64,000 nucleotides of DNA, taken from positions 310,001-374,000 of the forward strand of contig NZ_BBWJ01000004.1 in the NCBI RefSeq assembly GCF_001463745.1, given 5' to 3'. Under the pieces are notes generated by a model, which saw nothing but the letters and a program-made list of their open reading frames with translations, was not told the DNA's origin and did no database searches. This stretch comes from Aureimonas sp. AU22. Its GTDB lineage: Bacteria > Pseudomonadota > Alphaproteobacteria > Rhizobiales > Rhizobiaceae. Within the stretch, counting starts at the first letter, position 1. Each line of letters opens with the position of its first letter. Positions 43,320 to 55,273 of the stretch are shown here, in pieces. The translations under genes were made by a program, and so were the position numbers.

Positions 43320-45177
43320 GCGATCTCCGGTCTTTCCTGGCGCATGGCGCGCGCCATCGCCTGGAAACGTGTGTCGGCGCCCAGATCCTCGAGGGTCACC
43401 TCGGATCGGATGCGCCAGTTGGGATATTCGTCCATCGTGCCGGGCAGGTTGGGCTGGCGTTCGGCCATGACCATGTCCTCCACCTGCACGGCAAAGAGCA
43501 TGGAACCCGTGCGCGCGCCGAAGCGATGGATCGCGAGCGCGAGCTCCAGACCGAGGTCGGCGGGCAGTTCACCCTCGCCTCGCGCTGCGGCCATCCATTC
43601 GGGCGGCAGGAGGCCTTCATGGTCCAGTGCGGCGAGGAGCGTGCGCCGATCCCGCGCCCGACCCTTGAGGTCGCGCGCCGTTGCGGCCTCGTCCTGCCGC
43701 CCCGTCTCGGACCGCAAGCGGATGTCGGCCCCGCGCCACCAGCCGGCGAGCGTCGCAAGGTCATGGGTCGAGATGCAGGCGAGCGAACGCTCGGGGTATT
43801 GGTCGATCGACTTGAACAGCCCGTCGTCCCAGCGCTCGAAGTACAGAACCTTGTAGGCCAGGATGTTGGCGTCGTGCATCACGTCGCGGAAGCCCTCGGG
43901 AACGGTGCCGAGATCCTCGCCGATCACCATGCAGCGCATGTCCTGCGACACGCGCGCCACGGCATCCACCATGGCGCCGAGGGGGTAGCGCACATAGCCG
44001 CCACCGCCGGAACGGGCAGTCTCGGGGATCCACCAGAGCCGTGCGAGCCCCATCGCGTGGTCGATGCGGATGGCCCCGGCATGCTCCATCAGCGCTGCAT
44101 AGGCCGAGGAGAGCGGTGCATAGTTGCGCTCCGCCAGCGCCCGCGGCGAGAGCGGCGCGAGGCCCCAGTCCTGGCCGTCCGAGTTGAACATGTCGGGCGG
44201 CGAGCCGACGCGCGCCTCGCGCACCGTGAGGTCCGGGTCGGCCCAGGTTTCCGCTCCGTCGGGGGACACGCCGACCGCAAAGTCCAGGTAGAGGCCGATG
44301 GCCATGCCGGCGCCTCGCGCGCGGCGCTGCGCCTCGCCCAACTGCCGATCGCACTGGAACTGCAGCCATTCGTGGAACCGCACGGCGTCGGCGTTCCCTG
44401 TCTCGAAGGCGCGCACCGCCTCGCTCGACCGCTTGTGGAACGCGTCCGGCCATGCGTGCCAGCCGGCGCTCCCACCCTGCCCCCGCATGTCGGCGGAGAT
44501 CGCCTCGAAGAGGGCGAAGTCGCGCAGCGCGTCGCCGCCCTTTTCGAGATAGGCGCGGAAGTCCTCGTCCGCGGCCAGCCCGTCGCGCGCCGCCCCGTAC
44601 ACGGCGCGCAGGAGCCGATGTTTCAGCGCGCCCATCGCGCCGTAGTCGACGAGATCGCCATCCAGCCGTTCGAAGGACTCCGGCGTTTCGCGCCGCGCGC
44701 GCTCGATGGCCTGTGCGCCGCCGGGAAGCGCGTCGATCGCGAGGTAGAAGGGATTGAGGAAGCGGCGGGTGGACGGCGAATAGGGACTGTAGCGCCCGGC
44801 GTCGGACAGGAAGAGCGCGTGCAGCGGGTTGACCCCGACGAAGCTCGCCCCTTCCGCGGCCGCGATCTCGGCGAGGTGTCCGAGATCCTGGAAATCGCCG
44901 ATGCCGAGGCTGCGCGCGGACCGCAGGGCATAGAGCTGGCAGGTGACGCCCCATCGGCGCGGCGCGGCCGCGCCTTCCGGCAGCATGCAGGCGAGCGAAG
45001 GGCGATGCTCCGCATCACCGAACGTGCCGGTCTCGCCCTCCTCCGGATCGACTTTCAGAGCGCTGAGAAGCGCCGATTTGGCGGCATCGGGGATCTCCTT
45101 CGCCTCGCCGAGCTCCGACTTGTAGCGGATCTGGATGCCGTGGCTTTCGGCAAGCCGGTCAAGCGAGCCGTCCGCCA

Positions 45178-45178
<1 letters not shown>
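43316..45178 (-). CDS. malQ: 4-alpha-glucanotransferase
   Basis: 620-residue GH77 disproportionating enzyme that transfers maltosyl chains between glucans. Signatures include RRWGVTCQLYALRS and GIGDFQDL at the front, INPLHALF-like VNPLHALFLSD, IRIDHAMGLARLWWIP with the catalytic Asp, and GEDLGTVPEGFRD. Start ATG 45178; the GTG at 45181 would add one residue and gives a 4-base overlap with treZ. Placed between treZ and treY it could rebuild longer chains as TreY substrate from the short ones. Confidence 0.94.
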
Positions 45179-47055
<1,877 letters not shown>

Positions 47056-47170
47056 GCCCACTGTGCCTCATGTCGATGCTTGAAACGGGCGCCGGGGCAC
47101 CCACGCTGGATGAAACGCGGCGGACTGGAACTGCGGGCCGCGACGTCGAGCGTTAAGTGGAGCGGGAGAA

Positions 47171-47193
47171 CCGTCCGGCAGGGGGCCGGACGG
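47171..47193. terminator. Hairpin between treZ and the zinc peptidase gene
   Basis: Perfect 9-base stem CCGTCCGGC/GCCGGACGG with a 5-base loop, 53 bases after the zinc peptidase stop. The minus-strand tail is T-poor, so termination of that gene is plausible but not certain. Confidence 0.45.
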
Positions 47194-47246
47194 AGCTTTA
47201 TTGCATAGCGGGATGGACGTTTCGTGCGGGCGCCCGCCGCCCGCCT

Positions 47247-48386
47247 TCAGGCGGCGGCCGACGCCCCGGCGCCCGTCGCGTCCGTCACGACCGGCGCAGC
47301 CCGTTCCAGGGGACGCGCGGCGTGGCCGATCCGGCCGTGGACGAGATCGTGGATGAAGCCGAGCTTGGCGATCACCGTCGGCGACAGGACGAAGGGGTAG
47401 AGGTCCTGCAACCCCATGGCGCGATTCATCGAGTTCAGCGCCTGGCTGACAGCGAGCCAACCGTCGTTGATCTGGGTGATCGTGGTCTCGTCGTCATACA
47501 CCTTGAAGTCGAGGTCGGTGGTCAGAATCCCGTCGCGATCGAGCCGAGGGTGGATCGTCATGCCCCAGGAACCGGCGACTTCCAGCGAATCGACGATATG
47601 AAGGTAGTGCGCCCAGGTCTCGGCGAAGTCCTCCCACGGATGAACGGCGGCATAGGACGAGACGAACTCCTCCTGCCAGTTGGGCTTCGGACCGTTGGCA
47701 TAGTGGATCTTCAGCGCCTCGCCGTAGTCCTGGCGGTCGTCGCCGAACATGGCGCGGCATTCGTCCAGCGCACCGCCGTCGCGCACCAGGATGTCCCAGT
47801 ACCAGTGGCCGACCTCGTGACGGAAATGGCCGAGAAGGGTCCGATAGGGCTCGCCCATCGCGGTGCGTCGCGCCTCGCGCTCGGCATCGTCGGCCTCCGC
47901 CAGAGCGACGGTGATGACGCCCTGATCGTGGCCGGTCATCACTTTCTCGCTCGATGCCGGATCGTCGGCCAGGAACTTGAAGCCCAGACCCTCAGGGTGC
48001 TCGTCACGGGTGTAGAGAGGCAGTTGCAGGCGAAGCAGCGTATAGAACAGACGATGCTTGGCGGCCTCCATCTTGGCCCAGAGCGCCTGGTTCTCCGGGT
48101 TCGAGAGGTCCGGCACCATCAGGTTGTGCCGGTCGGCGAGGCAAAGGAGCTCGGGGTTCTCGGCCGGAATGAGCCAGTTGCAGACGCCGTACTGGTAGTT
48201 GTCGCAATAGCGCCAGTGCGAGCCGTCGCTGCCCCTCCCGACCGACACGAAGTCGGTGCCCGCCGGCTCGAGCGCCAGGACGCGGTTGGTGCGCGGCTCG
48301 TAGCCGAGCGCATGGCCGCACCGCTCGCAGAGCACGTTGTTGAAGAAGACGACCTGATCGCAGGACGGGCAGGAGAACAGCTTCAT
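47247..48386 (-). CDS. Putative zinc-ribbon, zinc-binding metallopeptidase
   Basis: 379 residues from ATG 48386. An N-terminal zinc ribbon has C6, C9, C20 and C23 (CPSC, CERC). Three more cysteines at 61, 69 and 82 lie in a conserved region (HWRYCDNYQYGVCNWL). The gluzincin motif is H190-E191-x-x-H194 (RHEVGHWYWD), followed by ECRAMFGDDRQDYGEAL and WEDFAETWAHYLHI, where the third ligand is expected. This is a family of uncharacterised bacterial metallopeptidases. It is divergent from, and in many genomes near, the transglutaminase/ATP-grasp genes, so it may process their product. A near-EcfG promoter precedes it. Confidence 0.82.
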   Translation of the reverse strand: MKLFSCPSCDQVVFFNNVLCERCGHALGYEPRTNRVLALEPAGTDFVSVGRGSDGSHWRYCDNYQYGVCNWLIPAENPELLCLADRHNLMVPDLSNPENQALWAKMEAAKHRLFYTLLRLQLPLYTRDEHPEGLGFKFLADDPASSEKVMTGHDQGVITVALAEADDAEREARRTAMGEPYRTLLGHFRHEVGHWYWDILVRDGGALDECRAMFGDDRQDYGEALKIHYANGPKPNWQEEFVSSYAAVHPWEDFAETWAHYLHIVDSLEVAGSWGMTIHPRLDRDGILTTDLDFKVYDDETTITQINDGWLAVSQALNSMNRAMGLQDLYPFVLSPTVIAKLGFIHDLVHGRIGHAARPLERAAPVVTDATGAGASAAA

Positions 48387-48435
48387 CGGGGATCCCTCGG
48401 GGCGCCCGCCGGCCGGGAGGCGGGGTCGGCGCGGT

Positions 48436-48460
48436 AACTCGGTCGCGCACAAAGGGTTCC
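48436..48460 (-). promoter_or_regulatory. Near-consensus EcfG-type promoter of the zinc peptidase gene
   Basis: On the minus strand GGAAC (48460-48456), 16 bases, then AGTT (48439-48436). It differs from GGAAC-N16-CGTT only in the least conserved -10 base. The distance to the ATG at 48386 (50 bases) is suitable. Confidence 0.5.
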
Positions 48461-48581
48461 AGCGACCAAACCCAAGCGTCCACATGCCAAATCCGACTTT
48501 GCCGCATCGCAGCAGTTTCCGACGCCTCGCCTTGTGCCTACAGTGCGTCTCGTCGAATCCAACGTTCAGGTCCGGGAACCG

Positions 48582-51500
48582 ATGCCGATCCTCGCCGCGC
48601 TGCGTCACCTGACCCACTACCGATACGACCGGCCTGTCGCGCTTGGGCCCCAGACGATCCGCCTGCGCCCGGCGCCCCATTCGCGCACGCGGGTTCCCGC
48701 CTACGCCCTGCGAATCGAACCCGCCGGGCATTTCATCAACTGGCAACAGGACCCGTTCGGCAACTGGCTGGCGCGCGTCGTCTTCCCCGAGAAGGCGCGC
48801 GAGCTGCGCATCGAGGTCGATCTCCTCGCCGACATGACGGTCTACAATCCGTTCGACTTCTTCGTAGAGGAATGGGCCGAGACCTTTCCCTTCGCCTATG
48901 GCGAGGACCTCGCGACCGACCTCAAGCCCTATCTGCAGACCGAGGCCGCCGGCCCGCGCCTCCAGTCGTTCCTTCACGCCGTCGACCTGACGCCCGTTCG
49001 CACGATCGACTTCCTCGTCGCGCTGAACCGCAAGGTGGAACAGGCGATCGACTACACGATCCGCATGGAGCCGGGCGTCCAGACGCCGGAGGAAACGCTG
49101 GAGAAGACGTCGGGCTCGTGCCGCGATTCGTCCTGGCTGCTCGTCCAGGCCTGCCGCCATCTCGGCCTCGCCGCCCGCTTCGTCTCCGGTTACCTCATTC
49201 AGCTGAAGCCCGATCGCGTCGCGCTCGACGGCCCCGCGGGCACGGCCCATGACTTCTGCGACCTCCATGCCTGGGTCGAGATCTACGTGCCGGGCGCTGG
49301 GTGGATCGGCTTCGACCCGACCTCCGGCCTGATGACCGGCGAGAGCCACGTGCCGCTCGCCGCCACGCCGCACTACCGCTCCGCCGCGCCCATTGCCGGG
49401 GCCGTCGAGGCGGCGGAGGTCCAGTTCGACTTCGACATGAACGTCACGCGCGTGTCGGAAGCGCCGCGCGTCTCCAAGCCGTTCTCGGAGGAAAGCTGGC
49501 AGGCGCTGGACGCGCTCGGTGCTGAGGTCGACGCCGGCCTCGAGGCGATGGACGTTCGCCTGACCATGGGCGGCGAGCCGACCTTCGTGTCGATCGACGA
49601 CTTCGAGAGCGGCGAATGGAACGCCGATGCCACCGGACCAGCCAAGGCGGGCCTCGCCGACGGGTTGCTGCGCCGTCTTCAGGCCCGCTTCGCCCCCGGC
49701 GGCTTCCTGCATCACGGCCAGGGCAAGTGGTATCCGGGCGAGACGCTGCCGCGCTGGACCTATTCGATCTACTGGCGCCGAGACGGCCAACCGATCTGGC
49801 GCGATCCGCGGCTGCTCGCCGCCGATGGCGACAAGCCCGCCGCCGCGACGGTGGAAGAGGCGCAGGCGTTGGTCCGCGGGGTCGCCGAGCGGCTTGCCGT
49901 CGATCCGGACAACGCCCTGACCACCTTCGAGGACCCGGCATACTGGCTGACGCGCGAGGCGAGGCTCCCCGAGAACGTCACGGCCGGCGACTCGCGCCTC
50001 GACGATGCCGAGGAGCGCTCCCGCATCGCCAAGGTGTTCGACCGTGGCCTCGCGCAACCGGTCGGGGTGGTGCTTCCCGTTCAGGCTTGGCAGGCCCTGC
50101 CCTCGCGATGGATGTCGGAGCGCTGGACGACGCGGCGCGGCCACGTGTTCCTGGTGCCGGGCGACAGCGCCATGGGCTACCGCCTGCCGCTGGCCTCGCT
50201 CGAGCATCTGCCCCCCGCCCGCTACCCCTACACCCATCCCGCCGACCCGCAGCAGCGGTTCGCGCCCCTGCCGCAACGGGAAGCCCTCGGACAGGTGCAG
50301 GAGCGGATCGAGAAGCCGGATCCTCAACCGGCGTGGAGCCCGCCGGAGGCGGGAGCGGAAGCCGAGATCGGCGGCTCCGTGCGCACCGCGCTCGGCATCG
50401 AGCCGCGCGATGGCATCCTGCACGTCTTCATGCCGCCGCTGGAGACGGTGGAGGCCTATCTCGACCTCCTCGCCGCCGTCGAGGATGCGGCGGCAAGCCT
50501 CGGCCAGCCGGTTCGCATCGAGGGCTACGCGCCCCCCTTCGACCCGCGCCTCGACGTGGTGCGCGTCGCGCCCGATCCCGGCGTGATCGAGGTCAACGTC
50601 CACCCCGCCCGTTCATGGGACGAGGCCGTCGCCATCACCACGGCCGTCTACGAGGCCGCCCGGCAGTCGCGGCTCGGCACCGACAAGTTCATGGTCGACG
50701 GGCGGCATGCCGGAACGGGCGGCGGCAACCATGTGGTGGTCGGCGGCGCGACGCCGGCCGACTCGCCCTTCCTGCGCCGGCCTGACCTCCTGAAGTCGCT
50801 GGTGCTGCACTGGCAGCGCCACCCTTCGCTGTCCTATCTCTTCTCCGGTCTCTTCGTCGGGCCGACGAGCCAGGCGCCCCGGATCGACGAGGCGCGCCAC
50901 GATCAGCTCTACGAGCTCGAGATCGCGATGGCGCAAGTGCCCGCCCCCGCAGAGGGCGCCGCGCCGCCGCCCTGGCTGGTGGACCGCCTGTTCCGCAATC
51001 TCCTCGTGGACGTGACGGGCAACACCCATCGCTCCGAGATCTGCATCGACAAGCTCTATTCGCCGGACGGGCCGACGGGCCGGCTCGGCCTCGTCGAGTT
51101 CCGCGGCTTCGAGATGCCGCCGGACGCGCGCATGAGCCTGGCACAACAACTCCTGATCCGTGCCCTGGTCGCCGCCTTCTGGCGCCGGCCTCTGGCGGGC
51201 CGCTTCGCGCGCTGGGGCACGCAGCTCCACGACCGCTTCATGCTGCCCGAGTTCATCTGGGCCGACTTCCTGTCGGTGCTCGGCGAACTCGGCGACGCAG
51301 GCTATCCCGTCCGACCCGAATGGTTCGAGGCGCAGTGGGAATTCCGCTTCCCCTTCTGCGGCAAGGTCGAACGCGAGGGCGGCGTCTCGCTGGAGCTGCG
51401 CCAGGCGCTGGAGCCCTGGCACGTCATGGGCGAGACGGGTGCGATCGGCGGCACGGTGCGCTTCGTGGATTCCTCGGTCGAGCGGCTTCAAGTGAAGGTG

Positions 51501-51905
51501 GCCGGCTTCGATCCCGCCCGTCACGTCGTCACCTGCAACCGGCGCCCGGTTCCCCTCGCGCCGGGCATCGACATCGGGACCGCGGTCGGCGGCGTGCGGT
51601 TCAAGGCCTGGCAGCCGGCTTCGGGCCTGCACCCGACGATCCCGGTCCATGCGCCGCTGACCTTCGACATCTACGACCGCTGGTCGAATCGCTCGCTCGG
51701 CGGCTGCGTCTACCACGTCGCCCATCCCGGCGGACGCTCCTACGACACGTTCCCGGTCAATGCCAACGAGGCCGAGGCCCGGCGTCTCGCCCGCTTCGAG
51801 GACATCGGCCACACGCCGGGGGCCTTCCACCCCGCGTCCGAGATGCCGGATCCGAGCTTCCCGACGACGCTCGATCTACGGCGGCCGGCCTTCCTTGCGC
51901 TCTGA
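48582..51905 (+). CDS. Transglutaminase-like / DUF2126 fusion protein
   Basis: 1107 residues from ATG 48582. The N-terminal domain ([24 protein letters not shown]) is the beta module of bacterial transglutaminase-like proteins. The papain-like core has the full triad: C180 (SGSCRDSSW), H229 (DLHAWVEIY) and D245 (GFDPTSG). From about residue 310 to the end lies DUF2126 ([18 protein letters not shown]... [18 protein letters not shown]), regarded in comparative studies as related to glutamine-synthetase-fold amidoligases. A protein joining a thiol acyltransferase/peptidase to a possible ligase suggests peptide or amide synthesis and editing. No signal peptide is seen. The next gene starts one base after the stop. 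Confidence 0.88.
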   Translation: MPILAALRHLTHYRYDRPVALGPQTIRLRPAPHSRTRVPAYALRIEPAGHFINWQQDPFGNWLARVVFPEKARELRIEVDLLADMTVYNPFDFFVEEWAETFPFAYGEDLATDLKPYLQTEAAGPRLQSFLHAVDLTPVRTIDFLVALNRKVEQAIDYTIRMEPGVQTPEETLEKTSGSCRDSSWLLVQACRHLGLAARFVSGYLIQLKPDRVALDGPAGTAHDFCDLHAWVEIYVPGAGWIGFDPTSGLMTGESHVPLAATPHYRSAAPIAGAVEAAEVQFDFDMNVTRVSEAPRVSKPFSEESWQALDALGAEVDAGLEAMDVRLTMGGEPTFVSIDDFESGEWNADATGPAKAGLADGLLRRLQARFAPGGFLHHGQGKWYPGETLPRWTYSIYWRRDGQPIWRDPRLLAADGDKPAAATVEEAQALVRGVAERLAVDPDNALTTFEDPAYWLTREARLPENVTAGDSRLDDAEERSRIAKVFDRGLAQPVGVVLPVQAWQALPSRWMSERWTTRRGHVFLVPGDSAMGYRLPLASLEHLPPARYPYTHPADPQQRFAPLPQREALGQVQERIEKPDPQPAWSPPEAGAEAEIGGSVRTALGIEPRDGILHVFMPPLETVEAYLDLLAAVEDAAASLGQPVRIEGYAPPFDPRLDVVRVAPDPGVIEVNVHPARSWDEAVAITTAVYEAARQSRLGTDKFMVDGRHAGTGGGNHVVVGGATPADSPFLRRPDLLKSLVLHWQRHPSLSYLFSGLFVGPTSQAPRIDEARHDQLYELEIAMAQVPAPAEGAAPPPWLVDRLFRNLLVDVTGNTHRSEICIDKLYSPDGPTGRLGLVEFRGFEMPPDARMSLAQQLLIRALVAAFWRRPLAGRFARWGTQLHDRFMLPEFIWADFLSVLGELGDAGYPVRPEWFEAQWEFRFPFCGKVEREGGVSLELRQALEPWHVMGETGAIGGTVRFVDSSVERLQVKVAGFDPARHVVTCNRRPVPLAPGIDIGTAVGGVRFKAWQPASGLHPTIPVHAPLTFDIYDRWSNRSLGGCVYHVAHPGGRSYDTFPVNANEAEARRLARFEDIGHTPGAFHPASEMPDPSFPTTLDLRRPAFLAL

Positions 51906-51906
51906 C

Positions 51907-54276
51907 GTGTCCCAGACGCAGTCGCAGACGCAAGCGTCCCCCTCGCCCGGCCTGGTCGCGAGACGGGCGGTCGCCGGTGCGTTCGACGAGATGGTCGCAC
52001 CGGACGGAAGCGTGCGCCCCGCCTATCGCCCGGTCGTCGACGCGCTTCAGGCCCTGTCGGGACCGGAGCGCGTGGCACGGTTCGGCGCGGCCGAGCAATA
52101 CCTGCGCGAGGCCGGCGTCTACTACCGCGCCGACGAGGACGGCGGCGCGAGGCTCTGGCCGCTCGCCTTCCCGCCCTTCGTGATCGACCCGGTGGAATGG
52201 CGGGCGCTCGAGGCGGCGCTGGTGCAGCGGGCGACCTATCTGGAGCGGCTGGTCGCCGATCTCTACGGCGAGCGCGCGCTCGTGCGCGAGGGCATTCTTC
52301 CCGGCCGCCTCCTCGGGCACAACCCGGAGTTCCTGCGCCCGCTGTCCCGACAGGGCCTCGGGCCCAAGCCCCTGATCCGCTTTGTGGCCGTGGATCTCGG
52401 ACGCGGCCCCGATGGCACATGGCGTGTTCTGGGAGACCGCACGCAGGCCCCGTCCGGCACGGGCTTCGCACTCGAAAACCGCGTTGCCACGTCGCGTGCG
52501 CTCCCCGACCTCGCCCGCCAGCTCCACGTGCGCCGTCTCGCCGGCTTCTTCGCGCGGTTCCGCGAGACGCTGGAAACCTTGAACGACCAGGACGGGGCGC
52601 GCGTCGGCCTCCTGACGCCCGGACCCTTCAACGAAACCTATTTCGAGCACGCCTATCTCGCCCGCTACCTCGGCTTCCACCTGCTTGAAGGCGGCGACCT
52701 CGTGGTGCAGGGCGACGAAGCGAAGCTACGCACGGTGGACGGGCTGCGGCCCGTCGGCGTCCTGTGGCGACGTCTCGATGCCGACTATGCCGATCCGCTG
52801 GAGCTCTTCTCGCAGTCGCGCATCGGCACGCCCGGCCTCCTGCGGGCGGTGCGCGCGGGCAAGCTCGAACTCGTCAACGCGCTCGGCTCCGGCATCCTTG
52901 AGACCCCGGCCTTCGCCGCCTTCGAAACGGCGCTGGCGAAGCGGCTGATCGGCGAGCCGCTGGCGCTGCGTTCGGTGGATACCCTCTGGTGCGCCGACCC
53001 GGCGAGCCACGCCGAGGTGCGGGGCGGCGATTGGACGCTCGGTCCCGCGTTTCCCGGGCAGACGGGACGCGCCCTCCCCGACCTCGCCCTTCCGCCGGAA
53101 CCGGGCGACGCCGTGCATCTCGTGGCGCGCCGCGTTCCGCCGCTGTCCCGTGCGCCGATGGAGCTGGGCGGCGACATGGTGTCCCGTCCCGTCACGCTGC
53201 GGGTGTTCCTGGCCCGGTCGTCAGAAGGCTGGGATGTCATGCCGGGAGGCTTCGCCCGGGCCTCCCATGCACCAGGCGAGGCTGTGCCGGCGATCGGGGC
53301 CGGCGGGCGATCCATGGATGTCTGGATTCCCGGCGACGAGGCGGACGTGCCGATCACGCTTCTGTCCTCGGCTCGGGATTTCCGCCGCCGCCTTCCGGGA
53401 TCGCTCCCGGCGCGCGCAGCCGACAACCTCTTCTGGCTCGGGCGCAGCGCCGAACGCACCGAGGTCGCGATCCGTCTCTGGCGCGCGAGCCTGGAGCGCG
53501 GCGGCGAGGAGCGAGCGAGCGCCGTCGACGCCGCACGCCGCGCGATCCTGACCCGTTCCGGAATCGCTGCCGCGGACGCGTTGACCGGCATCCACCGCAC
53601 CGCCCGCACGGCCTTCGACATCGCCTCGCGGATCCGCGACCGCTTCTCGCCGGACGCCTGGCGCGTGCTTGCCGAGGTGGTGGAGCTTCTTACCGAAGCG
53701 CGCAGGGCTGCGGCCCCCACCGACCACGCCGCCCTGGCGGGACGACTCCTCACCCGCCTCGCCGGTTTCTCCGGCCTCGTCGAGGAGAACATGTACCAGT
53801 TCGCCGGCTGGCGCTTTCTCCAGTGCGGTCGCCGCATCGAGCGCGGCGAGGCGACGGCGTCGGCCTGTGCCGAATTCCTGGCGGCCGGTGGGGAGGGCGT
53901 CTCCGAGGCGCTGCTCGAATTCACCGACAGCCGCCTCACCTATCGCCGCCGCTTCTCGGTGGAGCTTCATCCCGAGACCGTAGCGGATCTCTGCCTCCTC
54001 GATCCGCTCAACCCGCGTTCCGTGGCCTATCAGGTCGCGGCCGCGCGGCGCGCCATGGCCGACCTTCCGGGCATCCACGCAGGCGAAAGCCTCGACCCGG
54101 CCGCGCGGCGCATCGCAAGGCTTCACGTGCGCCTGGAGACCGCCGTCCCGGCCGAGGTCACACCCGACTTTCTCCGGCGGGTGGCACGGGACCTGCGCGA
54201 CATTTCCGATCTTCTGTCCGCGCGCTATTTCGCGGTGGCCCCCGAAGCCGCGATCGAGCGTCTCGGCAGCGAGTAG
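51907..54276 (+). CDS. Circularly permuted type 2 ATP-grasp / alpha-E fusion protein
   Basis: 789 residues from GTG 51907. Residues about 50-470 are the circularly permuted ATP-grasp domain: RFGAAEQYLREAGVYYRADEDG, ERLVADLYGERALVREG, DLGRGPDGTWRVLGDRTQAPSG and GFALENRVATSR. About 485-785 is the all-helical alpha-E domain (DUF403), opening LPARAADNLFWLGRSAERTE. ATP-grasp enzymes join a carboxylate to an amine or thiol through an acyl phosphate. In many bacteria the two domains are separate adjacent genes, and here they are fused. Substrate and product are unknown. Confidence 0.88.
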   Translation: MSQTQSQTQASPSPGLVARRAVAGAFDEMVAPDGSVRPAYRPVVDALQALSGPERVARFGAAEQYLREAGVYYRADEDGGARLWPLAFPPFVIDPVEWRALEAALVQRATYLERLVADLYGERALVREGILPGRLLGHNPEFLRPLSRQGLGPKPLIRFVAVDLGRGPDGTWRVLGDRTQAPSGTGFALENRVATSRALPDLARQLHVRRLAGFFARFRETLETLNDQDGARVGLLTPGPFNETYFEHAYLARYLGFHLLEGGDLVVQGDEAKLRTVDGLRPVGVLWRRLDADYADPLELFSQSRIGTPGLLRAVRAGKLELVNALGSGILETPAFAAFETALAKRLIGEPLALRSVDTLWCADPASHAEVRGGDWTLGPAFPGQTGRALPDLALPPEPGDAVHLVARRVPPLSRAPMELGGDMVSRPVTLRVFLARSSEGWDVMPGGFARASHAPGEAVPAIGAGGRSMDVWIPGDEADVPITLLSSARDFRRRLPGSLPARAADNLFWLGRSAERTEVAIRLWRASLERGGEERASAVDAARRAILTRSGIAAADALTGIHRTARTAFDIASRIRDRFSPDAWRVLAEVVELLTEARRAAAPTDHAALAGRLLTRLAGFSGLVEENMYQFAGWRFLQCGRRIERGEATASACAEFLAAGGEGVSEALLEFTDSRLTYRRRFSVELHPETVADLCLLDPLNPRSVAYQVAAARRAMADLPGIHAGESLDPAARRIARLHVRLETAVPAEVTPDFLRRVARDLRDISDLLSARYFAVAPEAAIERLGSE

Positions 54277-54284
54277 GCCCATCC

Positions 54285-55178
54285 GTGCTCTACGACATCC
54301 GCCTTCTGATCGCCTATCACTACCCCGGCTTCGTCAACGACGCCCGGCACATCCTTCGCGTCGAGCCACGCGAGGACCGCGGCCAGCGCGTGGTGTCGCG
54401 GCGTCTGGACGTGCGACCGACGCCGGGGGAGATGCACGAAGAAGTCGACTTCTTCGGCAACCGCACGGCCCATCTCCTTCTCGCCCAGCCGCACGACACG
54501 CTGCGTGTCGAACTCGTGACCCGCGTATCGGTGCAACGCCCCGCGCCGCGCCTGGCCGCGACCCCGTCGCCCGGCACCGTCCGCGGTCTCGTCGCGGAGA
54601 GCCGGGCGAGCGAGGGCGACAGTCCGATCCATTTCGGGGGCGCCGGCCAGATCGTCGCTCCGTCCGCGCCGGTTGCTGCCTATGTCGCGGAAACGCTGAA
54701 CGAGGCCCCTTCGATCGGCCTCGGCCTTCTGGCGCTCGCCCGTCGCATCCGCTCGGAGTTTCGGTTCGAAGCCGGCGTCTCGACCGTCGCGACGCGCGTG
54801 GAGGAGACGTTCGCCACACGCCGCGGCGTCTGCCAGGACTTCTCCCATATGATGATCGCGGGGCTGCGCGGCTGCGGCATCCCCGCCGCCTATGCCAGCG
54901 GCTTCCTGCGCACGGAACCGCCCCCCGGACAGCCTCGCCTCGAGGGCGCCGACGCCATGCATGCCTGGGTCGAGGCGTGGGTGGGTCCCGAGGCCGGCTG
55001 GATCGGGCTCGATCCGACCAATGGCTGCCTTGCCGGCGACGACCACGTTCTCGTGGCCCTCGGGCGCGATTACGCGGATGTCGCGCCGATCGACGGGGTG
55101 CTGATCACCACCGGGCCGCAGAAGCATCGCCATTCCGTCGACATGGTGCCGGTCGCCGACGCGTTACCGGATTGTTAG
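54285..55178 (+). CDS. Transglutaminase-like cysteine protein
   Basis: 297 residues from GTG 54285, eight bases after the ATP-grasp stop. It has the same N-terminal beta module as the first gene of the cluster (YDIRLLIAYHYPGFVNDARHILR). The core carries the triad C183 (GVCQDFSHMM), H226 (DAMHAWVEAW) and D243 (GLDPTNG). Such proteins are thiol peptidases or acyltransferases. It is the third member of the cluster and probably acts on the same product, as hydrolase or transferase. No signal peptide. Confidence 0.88.
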   Translation: MLYDIRLLIAYHYPGFVNDARHILRVEPREDRGQRVVSRRLDVRPTPGEMHEEVDFFGNRTAHLLLAQPHDTLRVELVTRVSVQRPAPRLAATPSPGTVRGLVAESRASEGDSPIHFGGAGQIVAPSAPVAAYVAETLNEAPSIGLGLLALARRIRSEFRFEAGVSTVATRVEETFATRRGVCQDFSHMMIAGLRGCGIPAAYASGFLRTEPPPGQPRLEGADAMHAWVEAWVGPEAGWIGLDPTNGCLAGDDHVLVALGRDYADVAPIDGVLITTGPQKHRHSVDMVPVADALPDC

Positions 55179-55273
55179 GGACACCCGCACGTCGCGACAC
55201 GCTCGGCGGGTGCGGGCAAGGATTCGTTCGCTGATGCGCGGGCACAGTGCGGCCGATCGAAAGGCTGTGCTCG

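Noticed and set aside
40533-43856. A 1107-codon plus-strand open frame across treY and the end of malQ
   Set aside because: Low-complexity Arg/Asp/His translation; the opposite strand encodes canonical TreY and MalQ.
48534-48581. An earlier start for the transglutaminase-DUF2126 gene
   Set aside because: The 16 extra codons lack a ribosome site, and the family N-terminus begins at the ATG at 48582.
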